Shown here one piece after another: positions 40,068 to 48,374 of a DNA stretch of 64,000 nucleotides (position 1 is its first letter; each line of letters starts with the position of its first letter). This DNA is from Candidatus Ribeiella danica (GTDB lineage Bacteria > Chloroflexota > Chloroflexia > Chloroflexales > Roseiflexaceae): NCBI GenBank assembly GCA_016717335.1, contig JADKFS010000001.1, positions 1,860,001 to 1,924,000 on the forward strand, in the 5' to 3' direction. Both the position numbers and the translations under genes were made by a program. Below the pieces are notes generated by a model, which saw only the letters and a list, made by a program, of their open reading frames with translations, was not told where the DNA came from and made no database searches.

Positions 40068-41843
40068 ATGAACGCTCAGGACCAATCCGGCACGCTGCTC
40101 ATCCCGCCCTATGGAGGCACGCTGATCGATCTGATGGTGCGCGGCGAGGAGCGCGCGCAGCTGATCGAGCAGGCCAGCCGCCTGCCCGCCATCCAGCTCT
40201 CGACCCGCTCGCTGTGCGACCTCGAGCTGCTGGCCACCGGCGGATTCTCGCCGCTGGATCGCTTCATGGGGCGCGATGACTACGAGCGCGTGGTCCACCA
40301 GATGCGTCTGACCAACGGCGCGCTGTTCCCCATACCGATCACGCTGCCGGTGAGCCGGCAGACGCTGGCCCAGATCGGCGACCAGGTCGCGCTGCGCGAC
40401 TCGCGCAACAACCTGGTGGCGGTCATGCGGGTCGACGAGGTGTTTAGCTGGGACGCGCAGACCGAGGCCGCGATGGTGCTGGGCAGCACCGACATGCGCC
40501 ACCCGCTGGTCTCGGAGATGAGCCGCTGGGGCGAGGCCTGCATCTCGGGGCCGCTGCAGGTGATCGACCTGCCGCAGTACTACGACTTCGTCGACCTGCG
40601 CCGCACGCCGGCCGAGGTGCGCGAGATCCTGGGCGGCATGGGCCGCAAGGACGTCGTGGCGTTCCAGACGCGCAACCCGCTGCACCGCATCCACGAGGAG
40701 CTGACCAAGCGCGCGGCCGAGGCGATCGGCGGCAGCCTGCTGATCCACCCGTCGGTCGGCATGACCAAGCCGGGCGACGTCGACCACTACAGCCGGGTGC
40801 GGATCTACCGCTCGCTGGTCGAGACCTACTACGACCCCAGCCGCACGCTGCTGAGCCTACTGCCGCTGGCGATGCGCATGGCCGGCCCGCGCGAGGCGCT
40901 CTGGCACGCGATCATCCGGCGGAACTTCGGCGCCTCGCACTTCATCATCGGCCGCGACCACGCCGGGCCGGGCAACGACAGCACCGGCAAGCCGTTCTAC
41001 GGCCCCTACGACGCGCAGAAGCTGGTGGCGCAGCACGCCGACGAGATCGGCGTCCAGCCGATCCCGTTCAACGAGCTGGTCTACCTGCCCGACCACGACG
41101 AGTACGTCGAGGCCGACCGGGTGCCGAGCGGCGCGCGGGTCGCGTCGATCTCGGGCACGCAGGTGCGCGACGACTACCTGGCCAAGGGCCAGCCGCTGCC
41201 GGAGTGGTTCACGCGCAAGGAGACCGCCGAGATCCTGGGGCAGATGTTCCCGCCGCGCCACGAGCAGGGCTTCTGCATCTGGTTCACCGGCCTGAGCGGC
41301 GCCGGCAAGTCCACCACCGCCGAGGTGGTCACGTCGATCCTGCTGGAGCGCGGCCGGCAGATCACCGTGCTGGACGGCGACGTGGTGCGCACGCACCTGA
41401 GCAAGGGGCTGGGCTTCAGCCGCGAGGACCGCGACACCAACATTCTGCGGATCGGCTTCGTCGCCAGCGAGATCGTGCGCCACAACGGCGCGGTGATCTG
41501 CGCGGCGGTCAGCCCGTACCGGGCGGCGCGCAACGAGTGCCGCAAGATGGTCGGCGACGACCGCTTCGTCGAGGTGTTCGTCGACACGCCGATCGAGGTG
41601 TGCGAGCAGCGCGACGTGAAGGGGCTGTACAGCCAGGCGCGCCGCGGCGAGCTGAAGGGCTTCACGGGCGTGGACGACCCGTACGAGGCGCCGGTCAACC
41701 CCGAGTTCGTGATCGACACCGTCGCGCAGACGCCCGAGCAGAACGCGCGCCGGATCATCGCCTACCTGGAGCAGCGCGGCTTCCTGCGGCCGGCCTACAC
41801 CAACGGGCGGGTCGCGGCCGCGGCCGAGCTGGTGGGCAAGTAG
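40068..41843 (+). CDS. sat-cysC: Bifunctional sulfate adenylyltransferase/APS kinase
   Basis: Makes the sulfate donor PAPS in two steps: ATP + sulfate to APS, then APS + ATP to PAPS. Residues 1-385 are ATP sulfurylase (TRSLCDLELLATGGFSPLDRFM, QTRNPLHRIHEEL with the H-x-x-H motif, GRDHAGPG, FNELVYLPDHDEY, SISGTQVRDDYL). Residues 400-575 are APS kinase (Walker A GLSGAGKST, DGDVVRTHLSKGLGFS, SPYRAARNECR, KGLY, FTGVDDPYEAP). Both active sites look complete. AGGAG is 8 bases before the ATG. It heads the polysaccharide locus with two sulfotransferase domains, a strong hint that PAPS is for glycan sulfation rather than cysteine synthesis. Confidence 0.96.
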   Translation: MNAQDQSGTLLIPPYGGTLIDLMVRGEERAQLIEQASRLPAIQLSTRSLCDLELLATGGFSPLDRFMGRDDYERVVHQMRLTNGALFPIPITLPVSRQTLAQIGDQVALRDSRNNLVAVMRVDEVFSWDAQTEAAMVLGSTDMRHPLVSEMSRWGEACISGPLQVIDLPQYYDFVDLRRTPAEVREILGGMGRKDVVAFQTRNPLHRIHEELTKRAAEAIGGSLLIHPSVGMTKPGDVDHYSRVRIYRSLVETYYDPSRTLLSLLPLAMRMAGPREALWHAIIRRNFGASHFIIGRDHAGPGNDSTGKPFYGPYDAQKLVAQHADEIGVQPIPFNELVYLPDHDEYVEADRVPSGARVASISGTQVRDDYLAKGQPLPEWFTRKETAEILGQMFPPRHEQGFCIWFTGLSGAGKSTTAEVVTSILLERGRQITVLDGDVVRTHLSKGLGFSREDRDTNILRIGFVASEIVRHNGAVICAAVSPYRAARNECRKMVGDDRFVEVFVDTPIEVCEQRDVKGLYSQARRGELKGFTGVDDPYEAPVNPEFVIDTVAQTPEQNARRIIAYLEQRGFLRPAYTNGRVAAAAELVGK

Positions 41844-41859
41844 CACCACCGCTCAAAGA

Positions 41860-41916
41860 GCCACGAAGCCTCGAAGATAGGCGGGCGTTGCCCGCCTATC
41901 TTCGAGGCTTCGTGGC
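41860..41916. repeat. 27-bp perfect palindrome with 3-base loop
   Basis: Bases 41860-41886 are exactly the reverse complement of 41890-41916, with loop GTT. It begins 16 bases after the sat stop. There is no T tract. Between it and the Wzm gene (41917-42188) I see only the promoter listed. Confidence 0.9.
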
Positions 41917-42055
41917 AAGCAGATTGCTTATCCTTCCAGCGGCGCTGGCCCTGCCGCTGCCCCAACTGCTGTCATCCGGCGCAATCCTTCTGGAGCAATG
42001 TCTCGCTTCCCAAGAATGCTTGGCGATGCCAGGTATACATAAAGCGAGCTAACCC

Positions 42056-42083
42056 TTGCGGGGCAGTTGGTTTGTGTTATAAT
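42056..42083 (+). promoter_or_regulatory. Promoter of the polysaccharide export operon
   Basis: TTGCGG at 42056-42061, 16-base spacer, TATAAT at 42078-42083, 106 bases before the ABC permease start. Confidence 0.6.
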
Positions 42084-42188
42084 GGTGCCCTTCCTTGTGA
42101 AGAAAAGGGATAATGCGAACACACGCGGGATTTCACAGATCACGAGCCAAGGCGGCGCTCTGCTCTGTGGCGAATCCTTCGGCGGATC

Positions 42189-42998
42189 ATGAGCATGTCG
42201 ATGATAGCTTCGCTCTATCGGTACCGTAGCTTTATCATGCGATCGGCCTGGACGGAGCTGCGCGACCGCTACGCTGGCTCGGGGATCGGCGTGTTCTGGA
42301 ATATCCTGGTTCCGCTGATCCAGATCGCGATCTATATCTTCATCTTCTCTGCGATCCTGGGCGCGCGCGCGGTCGCCGGGGGCAGCTCGCTGCCGCCGAG
42401 GTTTGCGTTCGTCCTGTTTCTCTGCACGGGCATGCTGCCGTGGCTATCGTTCGCGGATAGCATCTCGCGCGGCACGCAGTCGCTGGTGCGCAACGCCTCC
42501 TACCTCCAGAAGATGGCGCTGCCGGAGGCGATCTTCATCGCTCAGTCGGCCCTGGTTGGGTGCATGACGGCGGGGATCTCGCTGGCGCTGCTGTTCGTGG
42601 TCGGCTTACCGATGGGCCTGCCGATCGGGTGGTCGTACCTGCTGATCCCGGTCGTGCTGCTCCTCTTTCAAGCGCTTGGATTTGGCCTCTCGCTGACGCT
42701 GGCCTCGCTGAATGTGCTCTTTCGCGACATCGGGCAGGCGATCGTGCTGCTGCTGCCGATGTGGATGTGGATGACGCCGATCGTCTACTCCGAGACGATC
42801 CTGCCGCCGATCGGGCAGGCGCTGATGCACTGGAACCCTGTCTACGGCTTCATCACAGCCTTTCGCGATATCTTTCTGAAGAACCAGGTGCCCGGGCCGG
42901 CGACGTGGGGCATGATGCTAGGCTGGGCGGCGGCCAGCATCGCCCTGGGCTACCTGGTCTTATCGAAGCTGCGTTTTGAGATCCGGGATGTGCTATGA
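42189..42998 (+). CDS. wzm: Polysaccharide ABC transporter permease (Wzm/TagG type)
   Basis: Inner-membrane permease exporting a polymer across the cytoplasmic membrane. The 269 residues show about six membrane helices beginning at residues 32-52, with the ABC-2 landmarks RSAWTELRDRYAGSGIGVFW, ASYLQKMALPEAIF and the motif LFRDIGQAIVLLLPMWMWMTPIVYS. This matches Wzm/KpsM/TagG permeases. The ATPase follows with a 4-base ATGA overlap, so the two are translationally coupled. Alternative ATGs at 42195 and 42201 exist; none has a clear ribosome site. Confidence 0.92.
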   Translation: MSMSMIASLYRYRSFIMRSAWTELRDRYAGSGIGVFWNILVPLIQIAIYIFIFSAILGARAVAGGSSLPPRFAFVLFLCTGMLPWLSFADSISRGTQSLVRNASYLQKMALPEAIFIAQSALVGCMTAGISLALLFVVGLPMGLPIGWSYLLIPVVLLLFQALGFGLSLTLASLNVLFRDIGQAIVLLLPMWMWMTPIVYSETILPPIGQALMHWNPVYGFITAFRDIFLKNQVPGPATWGMMLGWAAASIALGYLVLSKLRFEIRDVL

Positions 42999-44419
42999 GT
43001 TCGGATCGGGCTATCCAGGTAAACAATCTCGGCAAGAAGTTCAAGATATACAAAAAGCCCTGGGATCGCGCGCGCGAGTGGCTGACGCGCAGCGCGCGCA
43101 CCTATCACGACGACTTCTGGGCGCTCAAAGATATCTCGTTCGAGCTGCGCCGCGGTGAGTCGCTTGGCGTTATCGGCCAGAACGGCGCGGGCAAGAGCAC
43201 GCTGCTCAAGATCCTGACCGGCGCGATGTACGCGACCGAGGGCAGCTACCGGATCGACGGGCGCGTGCTCTCGATGCTCGAGCTCGGCACCGGCTTCAAT
43301 ATCGAGCTGACCGGCCGGCAGAACGTGCTCAACAGCGCGCACCTGCTGGGGTTTCCCGAGAACTACATCGCCGCGCGCATGGAGGATATCGAAGCCTTCG
43401 CCGACATCGGCGACTTCTTCGACCGGCCGATCAAGATGTACTCCTCGGGCATGCGCGCGCGCCTGGCCTTCGCGATGTTCGCCTTTCTGGACTGCGACGT
43501 GCTGATCATCGACGAGGTGCTGTCGGTCGGGGATGTGTTCTTCACCCAGAAGTGCTACGAGCGGCTCGACCAGCTGCGCGCGCAGGATACGGCGATGATC
43601 ATGGTGACGCACAACATGAGCGTCATCCAGCAGTACTGCCAGCACGCGATCGTGCTCGACAAGGGGCGCGTGGCCTTTGCCGGATCGGTCTCCGAGGCGG
43701 CGATGCACTACTTCTTCATCAGCAACGCGCCGAAGACCTCGGCCGCCCAGCCTGGCCGCGCGAGCCGAGCAGCTGCGGCGGCGCCACGGTTCGACGGGTC
43801 GATTGTGAAGCGCTCGCAGGGCGACCCGACGGCAAGCCACAACAGCGACTGGGCGCCCGGCCAGATCCACTGGCCAGCCGAGATCGTGTTTCGCGATATC
43901 AGCAGTGTTATGTCGACCGGCGAGAGCTGGGCGCGCTGCACCGCGATCGCGCAGTGCGACGACGACGGGCGGCCCTGCAACATGTTTCGAGCGGGCCAGC
44001 GGGTTCACTGGTACTACGAGTTTGAGGCGCTGCAGGACCTCTACGAGCCGAGCGGCGTCGTCACGATCATCAATGATAAGAATATTCGGGTGCACGGGAA
44101 GAATACGATTCAGCTGGGAGTTCGGCCGAAGCAGCCGCTGCTCAAAGGGCAGCGTATCCGCTTCCACCAGAGCACTGTGCTGAACCTGACGCCCGGCGAG
44201 TATACTTTTGGCATTGGGCTGTCGGCACGCAGCGCCACCGACGACGGCACGTTCGCGGACAAAGGGTTTCTGGCCAACAATGTTGTGCGTGCCGGGTCTT
44301 TTCATATCATATCTCCGCCAGGGCCACATCTCGGGTTGTGTGACCTGCCGGGCGAATGCGAGGTGGAGCTGTGCTCGTCTACCTATCCTCCTATCCCCGA
44401 TCTGGCAACACGTGGGTAA
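42995..44419 (+). CDS. wzt: Polysaccharide ABC transporter ATPase with C-terminal glycan-binding domain (Wzt type)
   Basis: Energises glycan export with Wzm. Residues 1-245 form the ATPase: Walker A GQNGAGKST, signature YSSGMRARLAFAM, Walker B VLIIDEVLSVGD and the switch His in MVTHN. After an A/P-rich linker, residues 290-460 form a beta-rich domain of the Wzt C-terminal type (WYYEFEALQDLYEPSGVVTI, LTPGEYTFGIGLS). In characterised systems such a domain reads the non-reducing-end modification of the glycan, often methyl or phosphate. That fits the methyltransferase and sulfotransferase genes downstream. It overlaps the next gene by 49 bases. Confidence 0.93.
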   Translation: MSSDRAIQVNNLGKKFKIYKKPWDRAREWLTRSARTYHDDFWALKDISFELRRGESLGVIGQNGAGKSTLLKILTGAMYATEGSYRIDGRVLSMLELGTGFNIELTGRQNVLNSAHLLGFPENYIAARMEDIEAFADIGDFFDRPIKMYSSGMRARLAFAMFAFLDCDVLIIDEVLSVGDVFFTQKCYERLDQLRAQDTAMIMVTHNMSVIQQYCQHAIVLDKGRVAFAGSVSEAAMHYFFISNAPKTSAAQPGRASRAAAAAPRFDGSIVKRSQGDPTASHNSDWAPGQIHWPAEIVFRDISSVMSTGESWARCTAIAQCDDDGRPCNMFRAGQRVHWYYEFEALQDLYEPSGVVTIINDKNIRVHGKNTIQLGVRPKQPLLKGQRIRFHQSTVLNLTPGEYTFGIGLSARSATDDGTFADKGFLANNVVRAGSFHIISPPGPHLGLCDLPGECEVELCSSTYPPIPDLATRG

Positions 44420-45225
44420 GGCACCTGATCCGCCACTATTTTGGCTACCGCAGCGCCTCGATCTACCCGGAGCCGCAGGGCGCGCCCAATCTTGATGTCC
44501 GGCCGGATGGCTCATACGATATATTCTCGTACTATGAGCTGCCGCACAAGCCCGGCTCGCGGCTGCCGATGCTGGTGAACAACTGCAGCTCTATTCTCAG
44601 CCCCCAGCTGCGTGGCGAGCTGAGCGCGGCGGAGGAGTGCTTCTTTCTCAAAACCCACGAACTGCCGTTCGACCAGTACTTCGCGGGCGAGTATGTCGTG
44701 CACCTCATGCGCGAGCCTGGCCCGGTCTGCTGGTCGTACTACAATTTTCTGCGCAAGAACGAGCCGGCGCAGTTCGCGAACCTCTCGCTCAACCGCGTGA
44801 TCAAAGGGCGCGTGCCGTTTGGCTCCTGGAGCGACCACGCGCGGGCCTGGCTGGCGGCCGGCGAGCAGCTGGGGCCGCGCTTCTGGATGCATCCCTACGA
44901 GGATATCTCCACCCAGCCCGAGACGGCCTTCGCGGATCGCCTGGCTGCCTTCACCGGGCTGACCTACCAGGTGCCAAAGAAGCCGCTCCCCGCGCTCGAA
45001 CAGTGGCACCAGCAGGCGCCGACGCTCTACCGCAAGGAGAAGGAGTCGCGCTGGAGATCGAACTTCTCGGCGGCGCAGCTCCACCGCGTCCTCAAGTACC
45101 ACGGCGAGATGATGGGGCGGCTCGGCTACGACACCGCCGCCTACCAGACGACACTGCGCGACCGGCTCAAGAGCCTGGTGCCGTTCGCCGGGCGCGGCCA
45201 GCAGCGGGGGCCTGCCGCTTCGTGA
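44371..45225 (+). CDS. Sulfotransferase domain protein
   Basis: Transfers sulfate from PAPS to an acceptor, likely a sugar. The start of the 284-residue protein, MLVYLSSYPRSGNTWVRHLI, contains the 5'-phosphosulfate loop Y-P-R-S-G-N-T-W, and HLMREPGPVCWSYYNFL provides the 3'-phosphate-binding Arg and Ser region. FWMHPYEDI and the basic C-terminus also match the family. The GTG at 44371 has GAGG 7 bases upstream; the ATG at 44356 is possible. It overlaps the Wzt gene by 49 bases and the next gene by 4 bases, implying coupling. Sat-CysC nearby would supply PAPS. Confidence 0.88.
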   Translation: MLVYLSSYPRSGNTWVRHLIRHYFGYRSASIYPEPQGAPNLDVRPDGSYDIFSYYELPHKPGSRLPMLVNNCSSILSPQLRGELSAAEECFFLKTHELPFDQYFAGEYVVHLMREPGPVCWSYYNFLRKNEPAQFANLSLNRVIKGRVPFGSWSDHARAWLAAGEQLGPRFWMHPYEDISTQPETAFADRLAAFTGLTYQVPKKPLPALEQWHQQAPTLYRKEKESRWRSNFSAAQLHRVLKYHGEMMGRLGYDTAAYQTTLRDRLKSLVPFAGRGQQRGPAAS

Positions 45226-48224
45226 TAGGCAAACAGAACAACCGTATCGTCGTCACCGAGTACCCCAAGTCGGGCGGCTCCTGGGTCGTGAGCATGCTCG
45301 GAAGCGCGCTTGGGCTACCCAAGCGTGACGTGTACATCGGCAATGGCTACGATCGCTTCGACGTCTCGAAGCATCCCTGGTATGCGGGCGCGCCCGATTT
45401 CAACCTTACCGAATCGTGCGTGATCAAGAGCCATGAGCTTCCTGGCTCTACGTGGCTCGCATTCCCGGCGCAGTTCATCCATATGGTGCGCGACGGCCGC
45501 GATGTCGTGGTCTCCAAGTACTTTTATGAAAAAGACTTCTGCGTCGCGAACGGGATCTACGAGTCGTTCGACGAGCCGTTCGATCTGTACGTGCCGCGCG
45601 TGGCTCGGGAATGGCGCGACTACGTGCTGGCCTGGCTGGACGTCTGCCCTTTGACCTACAGGTATGAGGATTTCCTGCGCGATCCCTTCGCCGCCCTAAA
45701 GCAAGCTCTGGTCGACCTTGAGGGTGTCGTCGCGGACGAGCGGATACACGCGGCTGTGGCGGCAAATACCAAGGAGGAGTTCAGCCGCTCGTTGGAAAAA
45801 GTGTTCAAGTACAGCTCTTTCGTTCGCAAGGCGACCGCGGGCGATTGGCGCCAGTATTTCAGCGACGAGCATATCCGTGTGTTCGAGCAGATTGCCGGCG
45901 ACGCGCTCGATCGGCTTGGGTATGCGCGCGCGCGACACTGGCCCTCAGACCAGCCGGCTGAGCAATCGGCGGCGCAGGTATCTGGCGCAGGAGTGGTCGT
46001 GCAGGGCAGCACAGCGGTGTGGGAAAGCGCGGGGCGCGCGCAGCCTACGGATCGCCAGCAAGATCGTCAACCGAGCGGCCAGGCAAGTGGAGGTAGAGGG
46101 ATGTCGACAGAAGCTCGCTGCTGGTGTGGCAACGTGGACCTGGTGCCCTTCTCAGCGCAGTATCTGCGCTGCCCGGCCTGCGAGACGCTGATCACGGCGG
46201 AGATGCCGGCGCCGGAGTTTACGTCGGTCAACGACGACGAGCGCGATTTCTACGGGCGCGAGTACTGGTTTGCGCACCAGGAGCAGGATCTGGGGCAGGC
46301 GAATATCGTGCGGCGCGCGCGCAGCGACCTGCCCGAGCGCGCCTTGCACTGGCTGCGCGCGCTGCTCAAGTACAAGCAGCCGCCGGGGAAGGCGCTGGAG
46401 CTGGGCAGCGCGCACGGCGGGTTCGTCGCGCTGATGCGCCTGGCCGGCTTCGACGCGAGCGGACTTGAGCTGAGCCCCTGGGTGGTCGACTTCGCGCGCA
46501 AGACGTTCGAGGTCCCCATGCTGCTCGGGCCGATCGAGGATCAGCAGATCGAGCCGGGCTCGCTCGACGCAATCGCGCTGATGGATGTGCTCGAGCATCT
46601 GCCTGATCCGCTCGGCACAATGCGGCGCTGTCTCGATCTGCTCAAGCCCGATGGGGTCCTTCTCATCCAGACGCCACGATATGCCGAGGGCAAGACCTAC
46701 GACGAGATGCGGGCCGAGTCCGATCGGTTCGTCGAGCAGCTCAAGCACGAGCAGCATCTCTACCTGTTCAGCCAGACCGCCGTCCGCGAGCTGTTCGATC
46801 GCCTCGGCGCACGGCATCTTGCGTTCGAGCCGGCGATCTTCGCCCACTACGATATGTTCCTGGTCGCCAGCCGCGAGCCGTTTACGCTGTCGCTTCCACA
46901 AGCGATCGAGCAGCACCTGGGCGCCACCCCGAGCGGGCGGATCGTGCAGGCGCTGCTCGACATGGACGAGCAGCGCGCCAGTCTTGGTCGGCGCGGCGCC
47001 GAGCTGGAGCACGCCGCTCAGGCTGCCGGGGTCGCACAAAGCCGCGTCGCGGCGCTCGAGGCCGACGTCGAGTATCTCAAGAGGCAACTGATCGCGGCCG
47101 AGGCCGACCGCGCGGCGCGCCTGCAGGTCATCCAGTCGCAGGGGGCGCGGATCGGCCAGCTCGAGGCCGATCGAGCCGGCTACGCCAAAAACCTGCGCCT
47201 GCTGCTCCAGAAGACCCGGGCGCGCGGCCTGCTCCGGGTGGCGCGCTCGCCGCAGCTACGCGGCATCGCCGAGCGCATCGCCCGGTCGATTCGCCGCACG
47301 AAGCTGCAGGGCGCGCGGATAGACGCGACGCCATCCCAGAGCGCGGCGGTACAATCGGTGAGCATCAAACAGCCGAACAGAGCCACAAATGGCGCGGGAA
47401 AGCCGGTGGCGGCCGACACGAACGATCTGATGCGGCAGATCCGCGATCCCAAGACGGCGGAGCCGCTCAATCTGACGCCCGCCATGACCGACGAGATCGT
47501 CCGCCAATTGCAGGCGCGCGGTTTTTCGGTCCAGGAGCTTACGCTCGACCCGGCCGAGTACCGCGAATACTTCGCGCAGGCGGGCTACACCAAGCGATAC
47601 CCCACCTATTACACGTTCAACCTCCCGGAGAAATCACTCGAGCACTTCGTCGCCGCCAAGCTGCTCGAGCTGCATCCTGACGACGTATACATCGACATCG
47701 CCAGCGAACACTCGCCGGTGCCGGACATCTACTCACGCCTGTTCGGCTGCACCAGCTACCGGCAGGATCTGGCCTACCCCGCGGGTCTCAACGGCGATCG
47801 AATCGGCGGTGATGCCGCCGCCATGCCAGTGCCAGACGGATTTGCCGCGAAGATGGCGCTACACTGCTCCTTCGAGCATTTCGAGGGCGACGCCGACATG
47901 CGGTTCATCCGCGAGATCGAGCGTGTTTTGCGCCCGGGCGGTAAAGTGCTCTTCGCGCCGATCTACCTGTTCCGCGAGTATGCAATCCTGACCGATCCGC
48001 AGGTGGCCGTGGAGCAGCGGGTGCCATTCGAGGCGGATGCGGTCGTCTACTGCAAGCCAGGCTGGCAGAACCGCCACGGCCGCTTCTACGACCCCGCCCA
48101 CTTGGCGGACCGTATCAAGGGCAACTTGGGCGCCATGCAGATGACTATTTTCCGCGTGACGAACGCAACCGCAATCGATCCAAGCTGCTACATTACATTC
48201 GCGGCGATGATCAGTAAGCCCTAA
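45222..48224 (+). CDS. Sulfotransferase - methyltransferase - methyltransferase fusion (1000 residues)
   Basis: One uninterrupted frame begins at a GTG that overlaps the previous stop (GTGA). Residues 1-235: sulfotransferase (TEYPKSGGSWVVSMLGSALG, MVRDGRDVVVSKYFYE). Residues 240-293: low-complexity linker. Residues 294-580: Cys-rich start (CWCGNVDL, then C-P-A-C) and SAM-dependent methyltransferase with ALELGSAHGGFVALM and ALMDVLEHLPDP. Residues 590-680: coiled coil. Residues 740-1000: second methyltransferase-like domain (LHCSFEHFEGD, RVLRPGGKVLFAPIYL). An ATG at 46101 has GGAGGTAGAGGG before it and could start a separate 707-residue methyltransferase. Role: sulfating and methylating a glycan (inference). 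Confidence 0.82.
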   Translation: MIGKQNNRIVVTEYPKSGGSWVVSMLGSALGLPKRDVYIGNGYDRFDVSKHPWYAGAPDFNLTESCVIKSHELPGSTWLAFPAQFIHMVRDGRDVVVSKYFYEKDFCVANGIYESFDEPFDLYVPRVAREWRDYVLAWLDVCPLTYRYEDFLRDPFAALKQALVDLEGVVADERIHAAVAANTKEEFSRSLEKVFKYSSFVRKATAGDWRQYFSDEHIRVFEQIAGDALDRLGYARARHWPSDQPAEQSAAQVSGAGVVVQGSTAVWESAGRAQPTDRQQDRQPSGQASGGRGMSTEARCWCGNVDLVPFSAQYLRCPACETLITAEMPAPEFTSVNDDERDFYGREYWFAHQEQDLGQANIVRRARSDLPERALHWLRALLKYKQPPGKALELGSAHGGFVALMRLAGFDASGLELSPWVVDFARKTFEVPMLLGPIEDQQIEPGSLDAIALMDVLEHLPDPLGTMRRCLDLLKPDGVLLIQTPRYAEGKTYDEMRAESDRFVEQLKHEQHLYLFSQTAVRELFDRLGARHLAFEPAIFAHYDMFLVASREPFTLSLPQAIEQHLGATPSGRIVQALLDMDEQRASLGRRGAELEHAAQAAGVAQSRVAALEADVEYLKRQLIAAEADRAARLQVIQSQGARIGQLEADRAGYAKNLRLLLQKTRARGLLRVARSPQLRGIAERIARSIRRTKLQGARIDATPSQSAAVQSVSIKQPNRATNGAGKPVAADTNDLMRQIRDPKTAEPLNLTPAMTDEIVRQLQARGFSVQELTLDPAEYREYFAQAGYTKRYPTYYTFNLPEKSLEHFVAAKLLELHPDDVYIDIASEHSPVPDIYSRLFGCTSYRQDLAYPAGLNGDRIGGDAAAMPVPDGFAAKMALHCSFEHFEGDADMRFIREIERVLRPGGKVLFAPIYLFREYAILTDPQVAVEQRVPFEADAVVYCKPGWQNRHGRFYDPAHLADRIKGNLGAMQMTIFRVTNATAIDPSCYITFAAMISKP

Positions 48225-48374
48225 GCGGCTGTCTGAAGCGCAGGGGGCGAGCGGCCAGGCACCCACATCCTGAGGGTATCCGACGCCAAACCACCCTTTT
48301 CAGGCAGTTTCTCAACAATAGAAACGACAGGTGGCCCGCCGGGCTTTCTGCCGGGCACAGGCATAGCAGCGCCG

